Notes: a model not told the origin generated them from the letters alone. A stretch of DNA of 64,000 nucleotides from Bacillota bacterium (GCA_029781045.1 JAKOXL010000029.1:1-64000); one strand, 5' to 3'. Counted from the stretch's first letter, positions 17,083 to 27,698 are shown. Numbers and translations are program-made.

Positions 17083-18297
17083 GTGAGCGAACACATCAAC
17101 AACCGGGAGTATCGCAAACAGGTGTTGAAGCAGATTATTCGGCAATTGCATGAGGGTAAGTCGGTGGAGGAGGTAAAGGGGCAGTTCGAGAAGACCTTTG
17201 CTGGTGTGTCGGCTATGGAGATCGCTGAGGTAGAGCAGGCGTTGGTGGCTGAGGGGTTGCCCGTTAGCGAGATTCAACGGCTGTGCGACGTGCACGCTGC
17301 TGTGTTCAAAGGCTCCATTGAGGAAATCCATCAGCCAGTAGATCCCAGCCAAATTCCTGGTCATCCCGTGAATGTGCTTAAGCGGGAGAATCGTTACATC
17401 GAAAAGATAATTGCCGACCGAATCAAGCCTAATTTGGCCAAGCTACCTAACGCTGAGGCCTTTGCTGCTCTGCAAGAGGGAGTGCAAGAACTTGCCGACA
17501 TAGAGGCCCACTATGTGCGTAAAGAGAACTTGCTTTTCCCCTATATGGAGAGGTACGGCATTGTTGCGCCTCCGAAAGTGATGTGGGGCGTGCATGATGA
17601 AATCCGCGCCCAGCTAAAGGAAGTGCAAGCCATGATGAGGGACCATGGGCCATCGGCGTCCGCCCTCAAGGAGAAAACGGAGGCTCTGGTGCAGAAAATA
17701 CTAGACATGATCTTCAAGGAAGAGAATATTCTTGTGCCCATGCTTATGGAACACTTGACCATCGATGAATGGCGAAGTATAGCGGCAGAAAGCGCTGAGT
17801 TGGGTTACATGATTGCAGATGTTGCCAAATGGGGTTTGCCTCAAGATGCCACGGTGCCAGAAGGGGCGGAGGAGTTGGAGGCACCTGCCCCTGGCAGCAT
17901 TAACTTGCCCAGCGGTGTGTTGAAGGTGGACGAACTCATTGCCATGCTCAATACATTGCCCTTTGATATTACCTTTGTAGATAAGGATGGCATCGTGCGG
18001 TATTTCTCCGAGAGCAAGGAACGCATCTTCCCACGGGCTAGAGCGGTCATCGGGCGCCATGTTGTGAACTGCCATCCGCCGGCCAGCGTACACATAGTGG
18101 AGAAAGTCGTGGAAGACTTACGCAACGGCCGTAAGGAGCATGAAGACTTCTGGATTAAGCTGCGTGACCAGTATGTTCTTATCCGTTACTTCGCTGTGCG
18201 TAACGAAGCGGGAGATTTTCTGGGCGTTCTCGAGGTATCGCAAGATATTAAGCCCATTCAGGGAATTACAGGCGAAAAGCGATTGCTTTCCGATTAG
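17083..18297 (+). CDS. DUF438 / hemerythrin-like / PAS domain protein
   Basis: HPVNVLKRENRYIEKII...HYVRKENLLFPYMERYGI...EENILVPMLMEHLT, C-terminal PAS (VGRHVVNCHPP-type); GTG start after AAGGAGGGC. Confidence 0.88.
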   Translation: MSEHINNREYRKQVLKQIIRQLHEGKSVEEVKGQFEKTFAGVSAMEIAEVEQALVAEGLPVSEIQRLCDVHAAVFKGSIEEIHQPVDPSQIPGHPVNVLKRENRYIEKIIADRIKPNLAKLPNAEAFAALQEGVQELADIEAHYVRKENLLFPYMERYGIVAPPKVMWGVHDEIRAQLKEVQAMMRDHGPSASALKEKTEALVQKILDMIFKEENILVPMLMEHLTIDEWRSIAAESAELGYMIADVAKWGLPQDATVPEGAEELEAPAPGSINLPSGVLKVDELIAMLNTLPFDITFVDKDGIVRYFSESKERIFPRARAVIGRHVVNCHPPASVHIVEKVVEDLRNGRKEHEDFWIKLRDQYVLIRYFAVRNEAGDFLGVLEVSQDIKPIQGITGEKRLLSD

Positions 18298-18317
18298 TTT
18301 TGTTGAGTAGCAGAAGA

Positions 18318-18343
18318 GAGGGGGTGCCGCAAAACACCCCCTC
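18318..18343 (+). terminator. Intrinsic terminator
   Basis: GAGGGGGTG...CACCCCCTC then ATTCTTT. Confidence 0.75.
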
Positions 18344-18490
18344 ATTCTTTGTGATCCCGAGGGTCATGGCCATGAACAAGCTGCTTAACAGCGTAAGGGG
18401 AAGATCGATTAGACTGATTAAGTCCCTTGCTACGCACTTCTCGCAGGTATAATATTAAACTTAGGCTTTAATGAGAAGGGCGGAAGTGTT

Positions 18491-19933
18491 ATGCAGACAG
18501 TGATTGCGGGGTCGCCCTGGCAGCGTTTCCGGGCCAGGTTTGTTGGCGACCGTCAGTTTTACAAAGCAGTGTTGAGCCTGATTGTACCAGTAATTATCCA
18601 GAACATGGTTTCCAATGTGGTCAACCTATTGGATAATGTTATGGTTGGCTCCCTTGGCACAGTACACATGTCGGGAGTGGCCATTGCCAACCAACTAATG
18701 TTTGTTTTCCATTTGGCCATTTTCGGGGCCATTTCCGGTGCGAGTATCTATGGGGCTCAGTTTGCTGGAGCAAAGGATTGGGATGGTTTCCGGCAGGCCT
18801 TGCGGACAAAACTGGTTGTCTCGCTGGTCATTGCGGCCTTAGCCATAGTTGTATTCTCGCAAGGTGCAGATACCCTGATTTCCTTCTACCTGCAAGGCGA
18901 AGGAGATAGCGCCGACGCCGCTGCCATGCTGCATTATGGAAAGCAATACTTGATGATAATGCTTTGGGGTCTTATACCTTTTGCCTTGACACAGTGCTAT
19001 AGTGGTGCTCTCCGCCAAGCTGGAAAGACCTTCTTGCCAATGGTCTCCAGTTTGGCAGCAGTGATGGTGAACCTTTTTCTTAACTATGTGCTCATCTTTG
19101 GGAAGTTGGGGTTGCCAGCGCTAGGAGTAGAGGGGGCCGCCATCGCAACAGTGGTTAGCCGGTTCGCGGAATTGGCAATTGTGACCCTGTTCTCTCATGG
19201 AGACCTTAAGCGATACCCCTTTATGGCGGGCGTCTACCGGCCTTTTTACATCGACAAGCAGTTAGCCAAGAATGTTGCTATCAAGGGTATTCCTCTTTTT
19301 ACTAATGAATTCTTGTGGTCTTTAGGTATGGTGACTTTGACTCAGATTTACTCTACTCGGGGTTTGGTGGTTGTTGCTGGTCTCAACATCGCCAGCACTG
19401 TTGGGAACCTCTTTAACGTGTTTTTCTTGTCCATGGGAACGGCAGTCGCTGTTATGATAGGACAATCCCTAGGGGCTAATGATACAGAACTGGCGAAGAA
19501 GCAGATCTGGCAACTTATCTTCTTTGGAGTCAGTATAAGCCTAGTGGCGGCGACTACTTTGGCTATCAGTGCGGGGCCTATCACGCAAATCTACAATACG
19601 GAAGCGGAAGTGCGCCGGCTGGCGGTAGCATTTATGCGTACCAATGCTCTTTACATGGCCTTCCATACGATCGCTCATTGCTGCTACTTCGCCTTACGAT
19701 CAGGGGGCAAGACGTTTATCACGCTCTTGTTTGATAGTGTATATACATGGTTGGTGGTTGTGCCCTATACTTACTTCATGGTGAACTACACCACCTTAGG
19801 CGTGACAACACTCTATCTATTATGCCATTTGACTGATCTGGCTAAAGCCATCTTGGGTATAGTGGCAATCGGCACGGGCTTCTGGGCCCACAATCTGGTG
19901 GGCAAGGACCCGGCTAAAGCCGTAGCAGAATAA
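18491..19933 (+). CDS. MATE family efflux transporter
   Basis: MATE fold (LLDNVMVGSLG, ALRQAGKTFLPM, ALRSGGKTFI). Confidence 0.93.
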   Translation: MQTVIAGSPWQRFRARFVGDRQFYKAVLSLIVPVIIQNMVSNVVNLLDNVMVGSLGTVHMSGVAIANQLMFVFHLAIFGAISGASIYGAQFAGAKDWDGFRQALRTKLVVSLVIAALAIVVFSQGADTLISFYLQGEGDSADAAAMLHYGKQYLMIMLWGLIPFALTQCYSGALRQAGKTFLPMVSSLAAVMVNLFLNYVLIFGKLGLPALGVEGAAIATVVSRFAELAIVTLFSHGDLKRYPFMAGVYRPFYIDKQLAKNVAIKGIPLFTNEFLWSLGMVTLTQIYSTRGLVVVAGLNIASTVGNLFNVFFLSMGTAVAVMIGQSLGANDTELAKKQIWQLIFFGVSISLVAATTLAISAGPITQIYNTEAEVRRLAVAFMRTNALYMAFHTIAHCCYFALRSGGKTFITLLFDSVYTWLVVVPYTYFMVNYTTLGVTTLYLLCHLTDLAKAILGIVAIGTGFWAHNLVGKDPAKAVAE

Positions 19934-19941
19934 GATCGATG

Positions 19942-19974
19942 ACAGCGGGACTGGGAGCTAACCAGTCCCGCTGT
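19942..19974 (+). terminator. Intrinsic terminator
   Basis: ACAGCGGGACTGG...CCAGTCCCGCTGTTTT. Confidence 0.8.
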
Positions 19975-20126
19975 TTTACAGGATTCGGCGCCCATCTTGC
20001 CGAATGAAGAGTTGGAGCATTGGTGAGGATTAGAATAATCCCCACGCTGTGGTATAGGCAAGAAGAGGAGGTATCAGGGTGTGGATTTAGGAGAGTTTGC
20101 AATTGGCCTGTTGACCTTCTGTCCGG

Positions 20127-21185
20127 GTGGAATGGGACGCTATGAGAAAGATTGAAGGTTTTCCTCAGAAGTGCGGTCTTGGGCAGCCTGTGGCCAGCAT
20201 TACTCAACGGCAAGCTGCCCTGTGGAATTTGCAGCAGTTAGGGTTAATTAACCCGTATGCCAGTGCTTTGGAGGCGGTGCGGGCGGTGGTGGCGGTGCAA
20301 GCGCAGGATTCGGTGGCGGCCGCATGCGCCGTAGCCCCGCGGACTGCCGAGGAATTCAAGTTGCAGGCCACGCTGCCTCCAGAGAGTGGATTAGTGCGCA
20401 TGTGGACGGTACGAGGCACCCTACATCTGGTGCCAACAGAGGAAGCGGGTTACCATCAGGCGGCAACAGTGGATGAATGGTTTAGCCGCTGGGGTAAGTT
20501 TCTAGACAAATACCTGCCTGTTCCCAGAGAGCAGGTTAGGCAAGAGCTGTATCCGCAGATTGCGGCCGTTCTTGAGGACAAACCTTTGAGCTACCAAGAG
20601 ATTGCAGCGGCAGCTGGACTAACAGATCCTTATATTAGGTTACTCCCGCATCTTATGAAGGATTTATGCTATATGGGATTGTGCGTACGAGGTTTTCGTG
20701 ATGGGCACCGTGCCCTTTACATGCGGGCCAACTACCCGCAGAAAGAAGGATTACGGACGCGGGACGCTCAGCTTTGGCTGCTGCGGCGATTTGTGGAATG
20801 TTATGGCCCGGTGACTATAGCAGATATGGTCTACTGGTCGGGCTTGCGGGTCCCCGTGGTGAAGGAACTGGTGCAAGAGTTGGCCAGCCAAGTGGTTGTT
20901 GTTAGCATCGCGGGACAGGATAGTCGGGCCTTGCTCCTAGCGGAGCAGCTTGATGCTTTACTATCTCAGAAGGCAGATGAAGAACTGCCCGAACGCTATT
21001 TGCCCGCCTTTGATGTGCTATTGCTGGGTTATAGGGACAAGAGTCGTTTTCTGCAAGAGCGATTTGTACGACGTGTCTTCCTCTCAGCTGGCCGAGTAGC
21101 TCCCACCGTATTGCTCGACGGTCGGGTGGTAGGAACCTGGCGACGAGGAGAAGCCGGAATGGAGATAAACTGGTTTGAGCAATGA
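20127..21185 (+). CDS. Winged-helix DNA-binding (AlkX/YcaQ-like) protein
   Basis: QAQDSVAAACAVAPRT, RMWTVRGTLHLVP, LPAFDVLLLGYRDKSRFL. Confidence 0.8.
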   Translation: MEWDAMRKIEGFPQKCGLGQPVASITQRQAALWNLQQLGLINPYASALEAVRAVVAVQAQDSVAAACAVAPRTAEEFKLQATLPPESGLVRMWTVRGTLHLVPTEEAGYHQAATVDEWFSRWGKFLDKYLPVPREQVRQELYPQIAAVLEDKPLSYQEIAAAAGLTDPYIRLLPHLMKDLCYMGLCVRGFRDGHRALYMRANYPQKEGLRTRDAQLWLLRRFVECYGPVTIADMVYWSGLRVPVVKELVQELASQVVVVSIAGQDSRALLLAEQLDALLSQKADEELPERYLPAFDVLLLGYRDKSRFLQERFVRRVFLSAGRVAPTVLLDGRVVGTWRRGEAGMEINWFEQ

Positions 21186-21345
21186 CGCATTCTAACGGAT
21201 ATTTGGTGGCTCCTTGAAGCGCCGTTCTTTCCGAGACCTACTCATAGAGGATTATGCAGATAGCATAGACTGGGAGCGATATCCTGGTGATAGGTTAGTC
21301 AGCGATTATTAATTCTTTGTAGTAGATGTTAGTACCAAGAAACTG

Positions 21346-21374
21346 TTGACAGGGTTAGATGATTGCTATACACT
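21346..21374 (+). promoter_or_regulatory. Sigma-A promoter for lysine-riboswitch operon
   Basis: TTGACA-N17-TACACT. Confidence 0.65.
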
Positions 21375-21407
21375 ATCGATAACTTAACAAACAAAACCTC
21401 ACTCTCG

Positions 21408-21590
21408 CCGGTGAGGTAGAGGCGCGGTATTTAAGAGTCCTTGGTGGAGCCTGAGAAGCAGTGAGGCCAGGGAGGGCGAAGTGCCGCCGAAGCGATCGCA
21501 TCCTCAAGTGCGGTTAGCTGGGGTTGCAGTGAGGAACTGCATCACTGTCTCAGTTAACAGTCCCGGTTAGCTGAGTTGAGCTACTTCATT
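21408..21590 (+). ncRNA. Lysine riboswitch (L-box)
   Basis: Conserved blocks GAGGTAGAGGCGCGG, AAGAGT, GGAGCC, AGGGAGGGCGAAGTGCCGCCGAAGCG, GGTTAGCTGGGGTTGCAGTGAGGAACTGCATCACTGTC; P1 TGAGGTAG/CTACTTCA. Confidence 0.92.
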
Positions 21591-21622
21591 TAGGGAAAGT
21601 GGGGAGGTGTAGGGTTATCTAC

Positions 21623-21650
21623 GACCTAAGCATCGCCTTAGGTCTTTTTG
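21623..21650 (+). terminator. Riboswitch-controlled intrinsic terminator
   Basis: GACCTAAG-catcgc-CTTAGGTC-TTTTTG. Confidence 0.9.
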
Positions 21651-21724
21651 TTTGCCTGAAAACAACGAGCTAGAACATAAGCTGCTGTAACAGAAACTGA
21701 GTGACTGAAAGGAAGGAAGCAAGA

Positions 21725-22537
21725 ATGAGAAAGAACTTGTTGCGAGCTCTAGCCTTGGCTTTGGCTCTTATGACTGTGATGACTGGGTGCGGAAATCGAG
21801 ATGAAGGTGTATTTCGGGTAGGAATGGAGGCCGGTTATGCCCCTTTCAACTGGACACAATTGGATGATGCTAACGGGGCGGTTCCTATTGAGGGCACTGC
21901 CGAATACGCTGGTGGTTATGATGTGGAAATCGCCAAGCGCATTGCCGCCGGCTTGGGAAAAGAACTGGTAGTTGTCAAAACCGAGTGGTCTGGTCTAGAA
22001 ATGGCTTTAACTTCCGGCAAGATAGATGCTATCATCGCCGGTATGTCACCAACGGCCGATAGGGCTCAGCGTATTGACTTTACAGATAGCTACTACGAGT
22101 CGGATCTGGTGCTAGTGGTTAAGAACGGTGGCCCCTATACTAATGCCACCACTCTAGCTGACTTTGCCGGGGCTAAAGTGACGGCGCAGATGGGGACCTT
22201 CCACTATACTGTCATCGACCAGATTCCAGGTGTGGATAAGCAACCAGCTATGGATGATTTCCCCGCCATGCGTGTTGCCCTAGAAGCGGGTATGATTGAC
22301 GCCTATGTGTCTGAGCGCCCAGAGGGAGTCAGTGCCTCTGCTGCCAACTCCAGTTTCAAGATGATTGAACTGCAGGATGGTTTCACTACGTCTCCGGAAG
22401 ATACGGTAGTAGCCGTTGGTCTGCGCAAAGGTAGCGAGTTGAGAGAGAAGATTAACCAGATCTTAGCCGGTATTTCACAAGAAGAACGTCTGCAGATTAT
22501 GGATGAGGCTATTAAGAACCAGCCTACCGGTGAGTAG
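21725..22537 (+). CDS. Amino-acid ABC transporter substrate-binding lipoprotein (lysine/basic aa predicted)
   Basis: Lipobox MTGC; FRVGMEAGYAPFNW, GYDVEIAKRIA; under lysine riboswitch. Confidence 0.92.
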   Translation: MRKNLLRALALALALMTVMTGCGNRDEGVFRVGMEAGYAPFNWTQLDDANGAVPIEGTAEYAGGYDVEIAKRIAAGLGKELVVVKTEWSGLEMALTSGKIDAIIAGMSPTADRAQRIDFTDSYYESDLVLVVKNGGPYTNATTLADFAGAKVTAQMGTFHYTVIDQIPGVDKQPAMDDFPAMRVALEAGMIDAYVSERPEGVSASAANSSFKMIELQDGFTTSPEDTVVAVGLRKGSELREKINQILAGISQEERLQIMDEAIKNQPTGE

Positions 22538-22599
22538 GACCGCTGGGAGCCGGGGCCTTGCTTCTGAGGTTTCGGTTCCCTCACTCTAGGAGGAGAGCC

Positions 22600-23376
22600 A
22601 TGAGCATAGAGTGGTTAGTCAGGATTGCAACGGAATATTGGCCCATGTTTGTACGGGGAGCACGCATGACTCTCCTGTTGGCCACCGTAGGCACAATTGT
22701 GGGATTTTTCATCGGGTTGCTGGTAGGTGCGGTCCGCACCGTTCCTCGTGAGGGGGGTCTCATTAGGCGGGTGCTGCTGTGGATAGTGGACGCGGTGCTG
22801 GCCGTCTACGTGGAGGTTTTCCGGGGAACACCGATGATTGTGCAGGCTATGGTCATCTATTATGGCTCAGCCATAGCCCTAGGCTTGCATATGGATAAGT
22901 TGACTGCTGCCCTGTTCATTGTTTCGGTGAACACCGGGGCTTACATGGCCGAGATTGTTCGCGGTGGCATTGTATCTATCGATAAGGGACAGTTCGAGGC
23001 AGCTCAAGCCATCGGCATGAACCATTGGCAGACCATGCTCTATGTGATTCTGCCCCAGGTTGTTCGCAATATCCTACCGGCCACTGGCAACGAGTTTGTC
23101 ATCAATATCAAGGATACATCGGTGCTGAACGTCATCTCTGTGACCGAGCTCTTTTTCCAGGGCAAGTCGGTGGCTGGGGGCAATTTCCGCTACTTTGAGA
23201 CCTTCTTGGTCATAAGTGCCATCTATTTGATACTAACCTTCACCGTCACGCGCATCTTGCGTTATATAGAGAGAAAACTGGATGGCCCCGAGCATTTCAT
23301 ACCTTACGCCAATCAGATGCAGGTGCAGACCCCCGAAGATATATTGCGCAAAAAGCGCAATGCGGTGGGTTACTAA
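22600..23376 (+). CDS. Amino-acid ABC transporter permease
   Basis: [45 protein letters not shown]. Confidence 0.94.
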   Translation: MSIEWLVRIATEYWPMFVRGARMTLLLATVGTIVGFFIGLLVGAVRTVPREGGLIRRVLLWIVDAVLAVYVEVFRGTPMIVQAMVIYYGSAIALGLHMDKLTAALFIVSVNTGAYMAEIVRGGIVSIDKGQFEAAQAIGMNHWQTMLYVILPQVVRNILPATGNEFVINIKDTSVLNVISVTELFFQGKSVAGGNFRYFETFLVISAIYLILTFTVTRILRYIERKLDGPEHFIPYANQMQVQTPEDILRKKRNAVGY

Positions 23377-23396
23377 CTGGGAGGCAGGCGAAAGCT

Positions 23397-24137
23397 ATGA
23401 ACAACGTGATTGAAATCAAACACTTGAGCAAATCCTTTGGTGCCCACCAGGTGTTGAAGGATATTGACTTCTCCGTGCGGGCCGGTGAAGTGGTATGTAT
23501 TATCGGCTCTTCAGGTTCGGGGAAATCGACCCTGCTGCGCTGCATCAACCTGTTGGAGAAGCCGAGCGGTGGACAGATCATCTACCGGGGGCAAGACATC
23601 TTGACCAACCCGAGTAACGTCTACGCCCTGCGAGCTAAACTAGGCATGGTGTTTCAGCAGTTCAATCTGTTCAATAACTACGATGTCCTGGGTAACTGCG
23701 TGGTGGGGCAGATGAAGGTGTTGCGCCGAAGCCGTGAGGAAGCGGAGGAAATGGCGCTCAAGTATCTGCGGCTGGTGGGGATGGAGCAGTTTATCCACGC
23801 CCGGCCCCGCCAGCTTTCCGGTGGTCAGAAACAGCGGGTTGCCATTGCTCGGGCTTTAGCTATGGAGCCTGATGTGATGCTTTTTGATGAGCCTACCTCA
23901 GCCCTCGATCCGGAAATGGTAGGCGAAGTGTTGAAGGTGATGGCTACGCTGGCTGCCAGTGGTATGACCATGCTCATCGTAACCCATGAAATGGCTTTTG
24001 CTCGTGAGGTTGCCCACCGGGTCGTTTTTATGGACCAAGGAGTGATAGCGGAAGAAGGTCCACCCGAGCAGATCTTTATCAATCCGCAGCAGGAACGCAC
24101 CCGGCAGTTCCTGCAACGGACACAGAGAAGACAGTAG
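23397..24137 (+). CDS. Amino-acid ABC transporter ATP-binding protein
   Basis: [43 protein letters not shown]. Confidence 0.96.
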   Translation: MNNVIEIKHLSKSFGAHQVLKDIDFSVRAGEVVCIIGSSGSGKSTLLRCINLLEKPSGGQIIYRGQDILTNPSNVYALRAKLGMVFQQFNLFNNYDVLGNCVVGQMKVLRRSREEAEEMALKYLRLVGMEQFIHARPRQLSGGQKQRVAIARALAMEPDVMLFDEPTSALDPEMVGEVLKVMATLAASGMTMLIVTHEMAFAREVAHRVVFMDQGVIAEEGPPEQIFINPQQERTRQFLQRTQRRQ

Positions 24138-24147
24138 GGGTGTACGG

Positions 24148-24178
24148 GCGCAGGGGAGTTGCTCCTTCTGCGCTTTTG
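24148..24178 (+). terminator. Intrinsic terminator
   Basis: GCGCAG...CTGCGCTTTTGTTG. Confidence 0.7.
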
Positions 24179-24353
24179 TTGTTCTGCTGGAACAGATGCG
24201 GCGTATGTTGCGTCAATACACGTAGAATAGTTAGTTGGAAGTCAAGAAGGATAGGGTTCTCCGTCGCAGAAGATAAGTATATACATGTAACCGTGCGGAA
24301 AGAGTATCCTAAGAGTAGGCCAATTTGATCTGATGCGAGAGGGTGTGGTGTAG

Positions 24354-24974
24354 TTGAAGACGATTACTAGACTGATTGCCGTTGGGCTTCTGTTGCTTGG
24401 ACTATTGGTGGGTTGCACGGCCCCCGCCAATAAGGAGCTGGAAGAGGAAGTGGCTGTTTGGCGGAAACTGGCGGAATCGCAAGAACCGCTCCTTAGCGCT
24501 CTACGTGCCATTGAGCTGATCAAAGCCAAGGATTGGGCAGGCCTGGCGACCATGGTACACCCAGAGGCGGGTGTGCGCTTTTCACCTTATCCGCATGTGG
24601 AAATGGATTCGGACAAAGTATTTACTAACCAACAGGTTGCCGCCTTGGCCAGCGATACCACTGAATACGAGTGGGGTGCTTATGATGGCAGTGGTGACCC
24701 CATTCGCCTCACCTTCGATGGGTATTACCAGCGTTTCATCTATGATAAAGACTTTGCTCAAGCGCCTATGATTGGACGTGATCAGATTATCGGTGTTGGT
24801 AACGCCATTGAAAACGTGAAGGCGGCCTATCCCAACGCTCGCTTTATTGAGTTTCATTTCCCTGGCACAGAGGAGTACAATGGCATCGATTGGCGTAGCT
24901 TGAAGCTGGTCTTGCAGCAGCAGGGTGATACTTGGTATCTGATTGGTATTATCCATGGGGAGTGGACCATTTAG
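24354..24974 (+). CDS. Hypothetical lipoprotein
   Basis: Signal peptide plus lipobox LVGC; intact 206 aa ORF. Confidence 0.7.
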   Translation: MKTITRLIAVGLLLLGLLVGCTAPANKELEEEVAVWRKLAESQEPLLSALRAIELIKAKDWAGLATMVHPEAGVRFSPYPHVEMDSDKVFTNQQVAALASDTTEYEWGAYDGSGDPIRLTFDGYYQRFIYDKDFAQAPMIGRDQIIGVGNAIENVKAAYPNARFIEFHFPGTEEYNGIDWRSLKLVLQQQGDTWYLIGIIHGEWTI

Positions 24975-24999
24975 GTCTAGCCAGTTTTGCTGGTGAAAT

Positions 25000-25431
25000 G
25001 TGAACAAGTCTCCCAGTGTAGTGAAGGTTCTGTACCCTCCTGTGGCGAATAGACGAGATGACGTTTCTCCCCGGGAGGGAACACTTAAGGTTAATGTAGA
25101 GGTATTACAAGAGAAGCTGGGTAAGGGGTTGGTCAACTCGCCGTTTCTATCGGTGATGATAGTCAATAGGAAGTATCAGGTTGTGTGGCACAACCAGCGG
25201 TTTGCAGAGGAATTCAATCATGGTGCAGATCGCACTGGTGTGCCCTGCTTTCAGGCCGCCGGTTTTGACAAAATTCATGCCGATTGTCCACTGCAGAAAA
25301 GCATCAAGGAAAGCGAGCCCAACATGGGTAACATCGAATCGGAAGATAGCACCTTTTTCTATATGTGCATTCCACTGGACGCCGAACACGCGGCAAAAGT
25401 ATATGTATTCCTGCCCAGAAAGAAGAGTTGA
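25000..25431 (+). CDS. PAS domain protein
   Basis: FLSVMIVNRKYQVVWHNQRFAEEF...CPLQKSI. Confidence 0.65.
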   Translation: MNKSPSVVKVLYPPVANRRDDVSPREGTLKVNVEVLQEKLGKGLVNSPFLSVMIVNRKYQVVWHNQRFAEEFNHGADRTGVPCFQAAGFDKIHADCPLQKSIKESEPNMGNIESEDSTFFYMCIPLDAEHAAKVYVFLPRKKS

Positions 25432-25432
25432 G

Positions 25433-25461
25433 AAAACAGGACGGTGTCCCCGTCCTGTTTT
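25433..25461. terminator. Bidirectional terminator
   Basis: AAAACAGGACGG-tgtc-CCCGTCCTGTTTT. Confidence 0.75.
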
Positions 25462-25467
25462 GCTTCC

Positions 25468-26038
25468 TTACTTTTTGGCTAATTGCTCCTGAAGCTCCGC
25501 CAGAAACTCTGGGGAGTTTAATGGCGTGATTGCATAGAAAGTCTTCTCCGTGAAGATGACCAAGGCCGGCCGTGTGATGTCCTGGGCATAGACCTTACCC
25601 CGACCTATGCCAGCCACGTTGAAGGTACCGTTGCGACGGTTACCAAGAGATTCGCCCACGCGCAGGGAGAGAGCTGGTAATAATATTTCTCCATCTCTTT
25701 CGCTATTGCGATTCGCCCACGCGCAGGGAGAGAGCTGGCAGCTTTTCAAAATACTCCACCGCCGTTATCTCCTCATAAGGAATGGTAATACCACGACCGC
25801 GGGTGATAGTCACTCCCGTGTCGTTCAGCAGATACTCGTAGTCACCCACGACATAGGTGAAAAGCATAACAGTTGCTACAATCGCTAAGCCCACGAAAAT
25901 CCAAAGGGGGTTTTGTTCACGCCTGCCGAATCGCACAGCCGCACCTCCTATCCGATATGGTTGGCCTCCATCCTTAAGCATAACATACAACCAACGTCCA
26001 GAACACCGAAGGAACTCCATGTCGCCACCTAGCGTCAT
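25468..26038 (-). pseudogene. PH-like (bPH) membrane protein gene interrupted by a 61-bp insertion
   Basis: Frames 26038..25703 and 25749..25468 join after removal of 61 bp into ...EYFEKLPALSLRVGESLGNRRNGTFNVAGIGRGKVYAQDITRP..., matching paralogue at 37998-38435. Confidence 0.85.
25649..25738. repeat. 29-bp direct repeat / 32-bp unique insert / 29-bp direct repeat (61-bp period)
   Basis: GATTCGCCCACGCGCAGGGAGAGAGCTGG at 25649-25677 and 25710-25738; insert taataatatttctccatctctttcgctattgc. Confidence 0.98.
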
Positions 26039-26089
26039 AAGAGAGGAAGAGTTGCCTGCAGTATTTTCAAAGAAGGGATGTGATACAGA

Positions 26090-27689
26090 GTGTTGACCTG
26101 GAGAAGGTTAGGAGCCCTATTGGCAGTCTTCACCCTCTTGGTTATGCCGCTGTCTGCTGGTGCCGAAGAGTGGGATGTATCTAGTGAGCATTATCCCATA
26201 GCGGTGCCGCCGCTTCCACCGGACGCAATGGAAGAAGAACAGAGTCAGACGTTTACTGGTGTAGTGGAGTGGGTGGACCTAGAAGGTGGCTACTATGCTC
26301 TTGATGGGTATCGGCTAATCGCTGATACGGAGGAGCTGGAAAGCTGTCTCGGGCATTTGGTCAGGGTGCGAGGATTCATCTCTGCAGAACCTTCGATTTA
26401 CATGGTGCCGGCCATCAAAGTGGAAGAAGTACAGCGGATTCAACCGGGAGAGACTGTAAGCTTGATCGGGGAACTAGTTTATGAAGACCTAGAGGGTGGC
26501 TTCTTTGCAGTTAAAGGTTACCATCTGGTCAGCGAGCTGGACGAGGGAGAACTCTCGAAGTACTTAGGGCGTCAGGTGCAGGTTAGGGGGAGCATCACAG
26601 AAGAGGTTTCCATCTTTATGACCAAGGCCTTTTCGGTGGTGTGGATACAACCCATCGATGAGGCTGTTGACCTCCCCGTAGTGGAAGTGGATCCTCTGGC
26701 GGGCTTGTGTCCGGTAGAGGCGGTGCGCGTGTTGCCTCGACGTTTGTTGGTGGACGGCAAGGAAGAAGAGGCTGTTCGCCCGCTGCAAAGGGGTGATGTC
26801 CTGATGGTACCTTTACGACGTATTGTGGAGAGCGCTGGTGGCAAGGTGCATTGGGTGGGTGCAAGTCAGACGATCCATGTTGCTCTACCAGGCCGCACCG
26901 CCTCATTTGTCATAGGAGAGGGTGAGGCGGAGCTGAATGAAGAGGGCGTCTACTACTTCCGCCGTAACCTGATTAGATTAGCGCGGCCAGCCCAGCTGAT
27001 TGGCGACACTACCTACGTATCAGCCGATGCGCTCTCCAGCATCTTAGGCTTTATGGCACGGGAGTCGGAGCCCGATGTGCTAGATCTGGTATCACCTGGA
27101 GCCTTGAAAGAAAGGCTGCAGACGAAAGAACCCGCAGAGAAAGAAAGGCAAACCCTTGTGGGCCTGGTTGTGCAAATGGACGATGGGGAACAGCCTCGGG
27201 TTCTACTACAAGGTGGCCCCATGGCCAGCGGCGAACCGCTGTTAGTTTGGTTATACTTCCACGAGGACACCAAGATAACTTGGGCTAAGGGTGAGGCCGC
27301 CCAGTCTGCTGATCTAGCGGTAGGTCAGCAGATAAGTGCGCAACTCTCTGGGCCCATGTTAACCTCATATCCAGCGCGGGCTGGCGCTGATAGTATCATC
27401 ATTTTGTCCGACGTTTCCCTATGGTGTAGTGGCAGGAACCATTAAGGATATAAGAACAGAAGAAAAAACGCAGATACTGGTGGATGGAACTGAGCTAATG
27501 ACCCAGCAGCCGTTACTGATTTGGTTGACTCTCGATGAGGATACGGTAATCAAATGGGCTGAAGCGGACGCGGGTGCCACCGTGGCCGATTTGGCCGTTG
27601 GCCAGGTGGTGGAGGCAGAGCTTTCGGGACCTGTGATGGAGTCTTACCCCTACCGGAGTAGTGCAGCAAAGGTGACGATCGTCAAGTAG
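26090..27689 (+). pseudogene. Secreted protein with copper-amine-oxidase-N-like domain and repeated C-terminal domain; apparent 1-nt frameshift
   Basis: 26090..27445 and 27429..27689 carry consecutive homologous units; frame changes near 27411-27417. Confidence 0.7.
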
Positions 27690-27698
27690 ATATAGAAC

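Noticed and set aside
25649-25738. Simple 61-bp tandem duplication
   Set aside because: Only 28-29 bp is duplicated; the intervening 32 bp matches neither flank. Same at 39769-39857.
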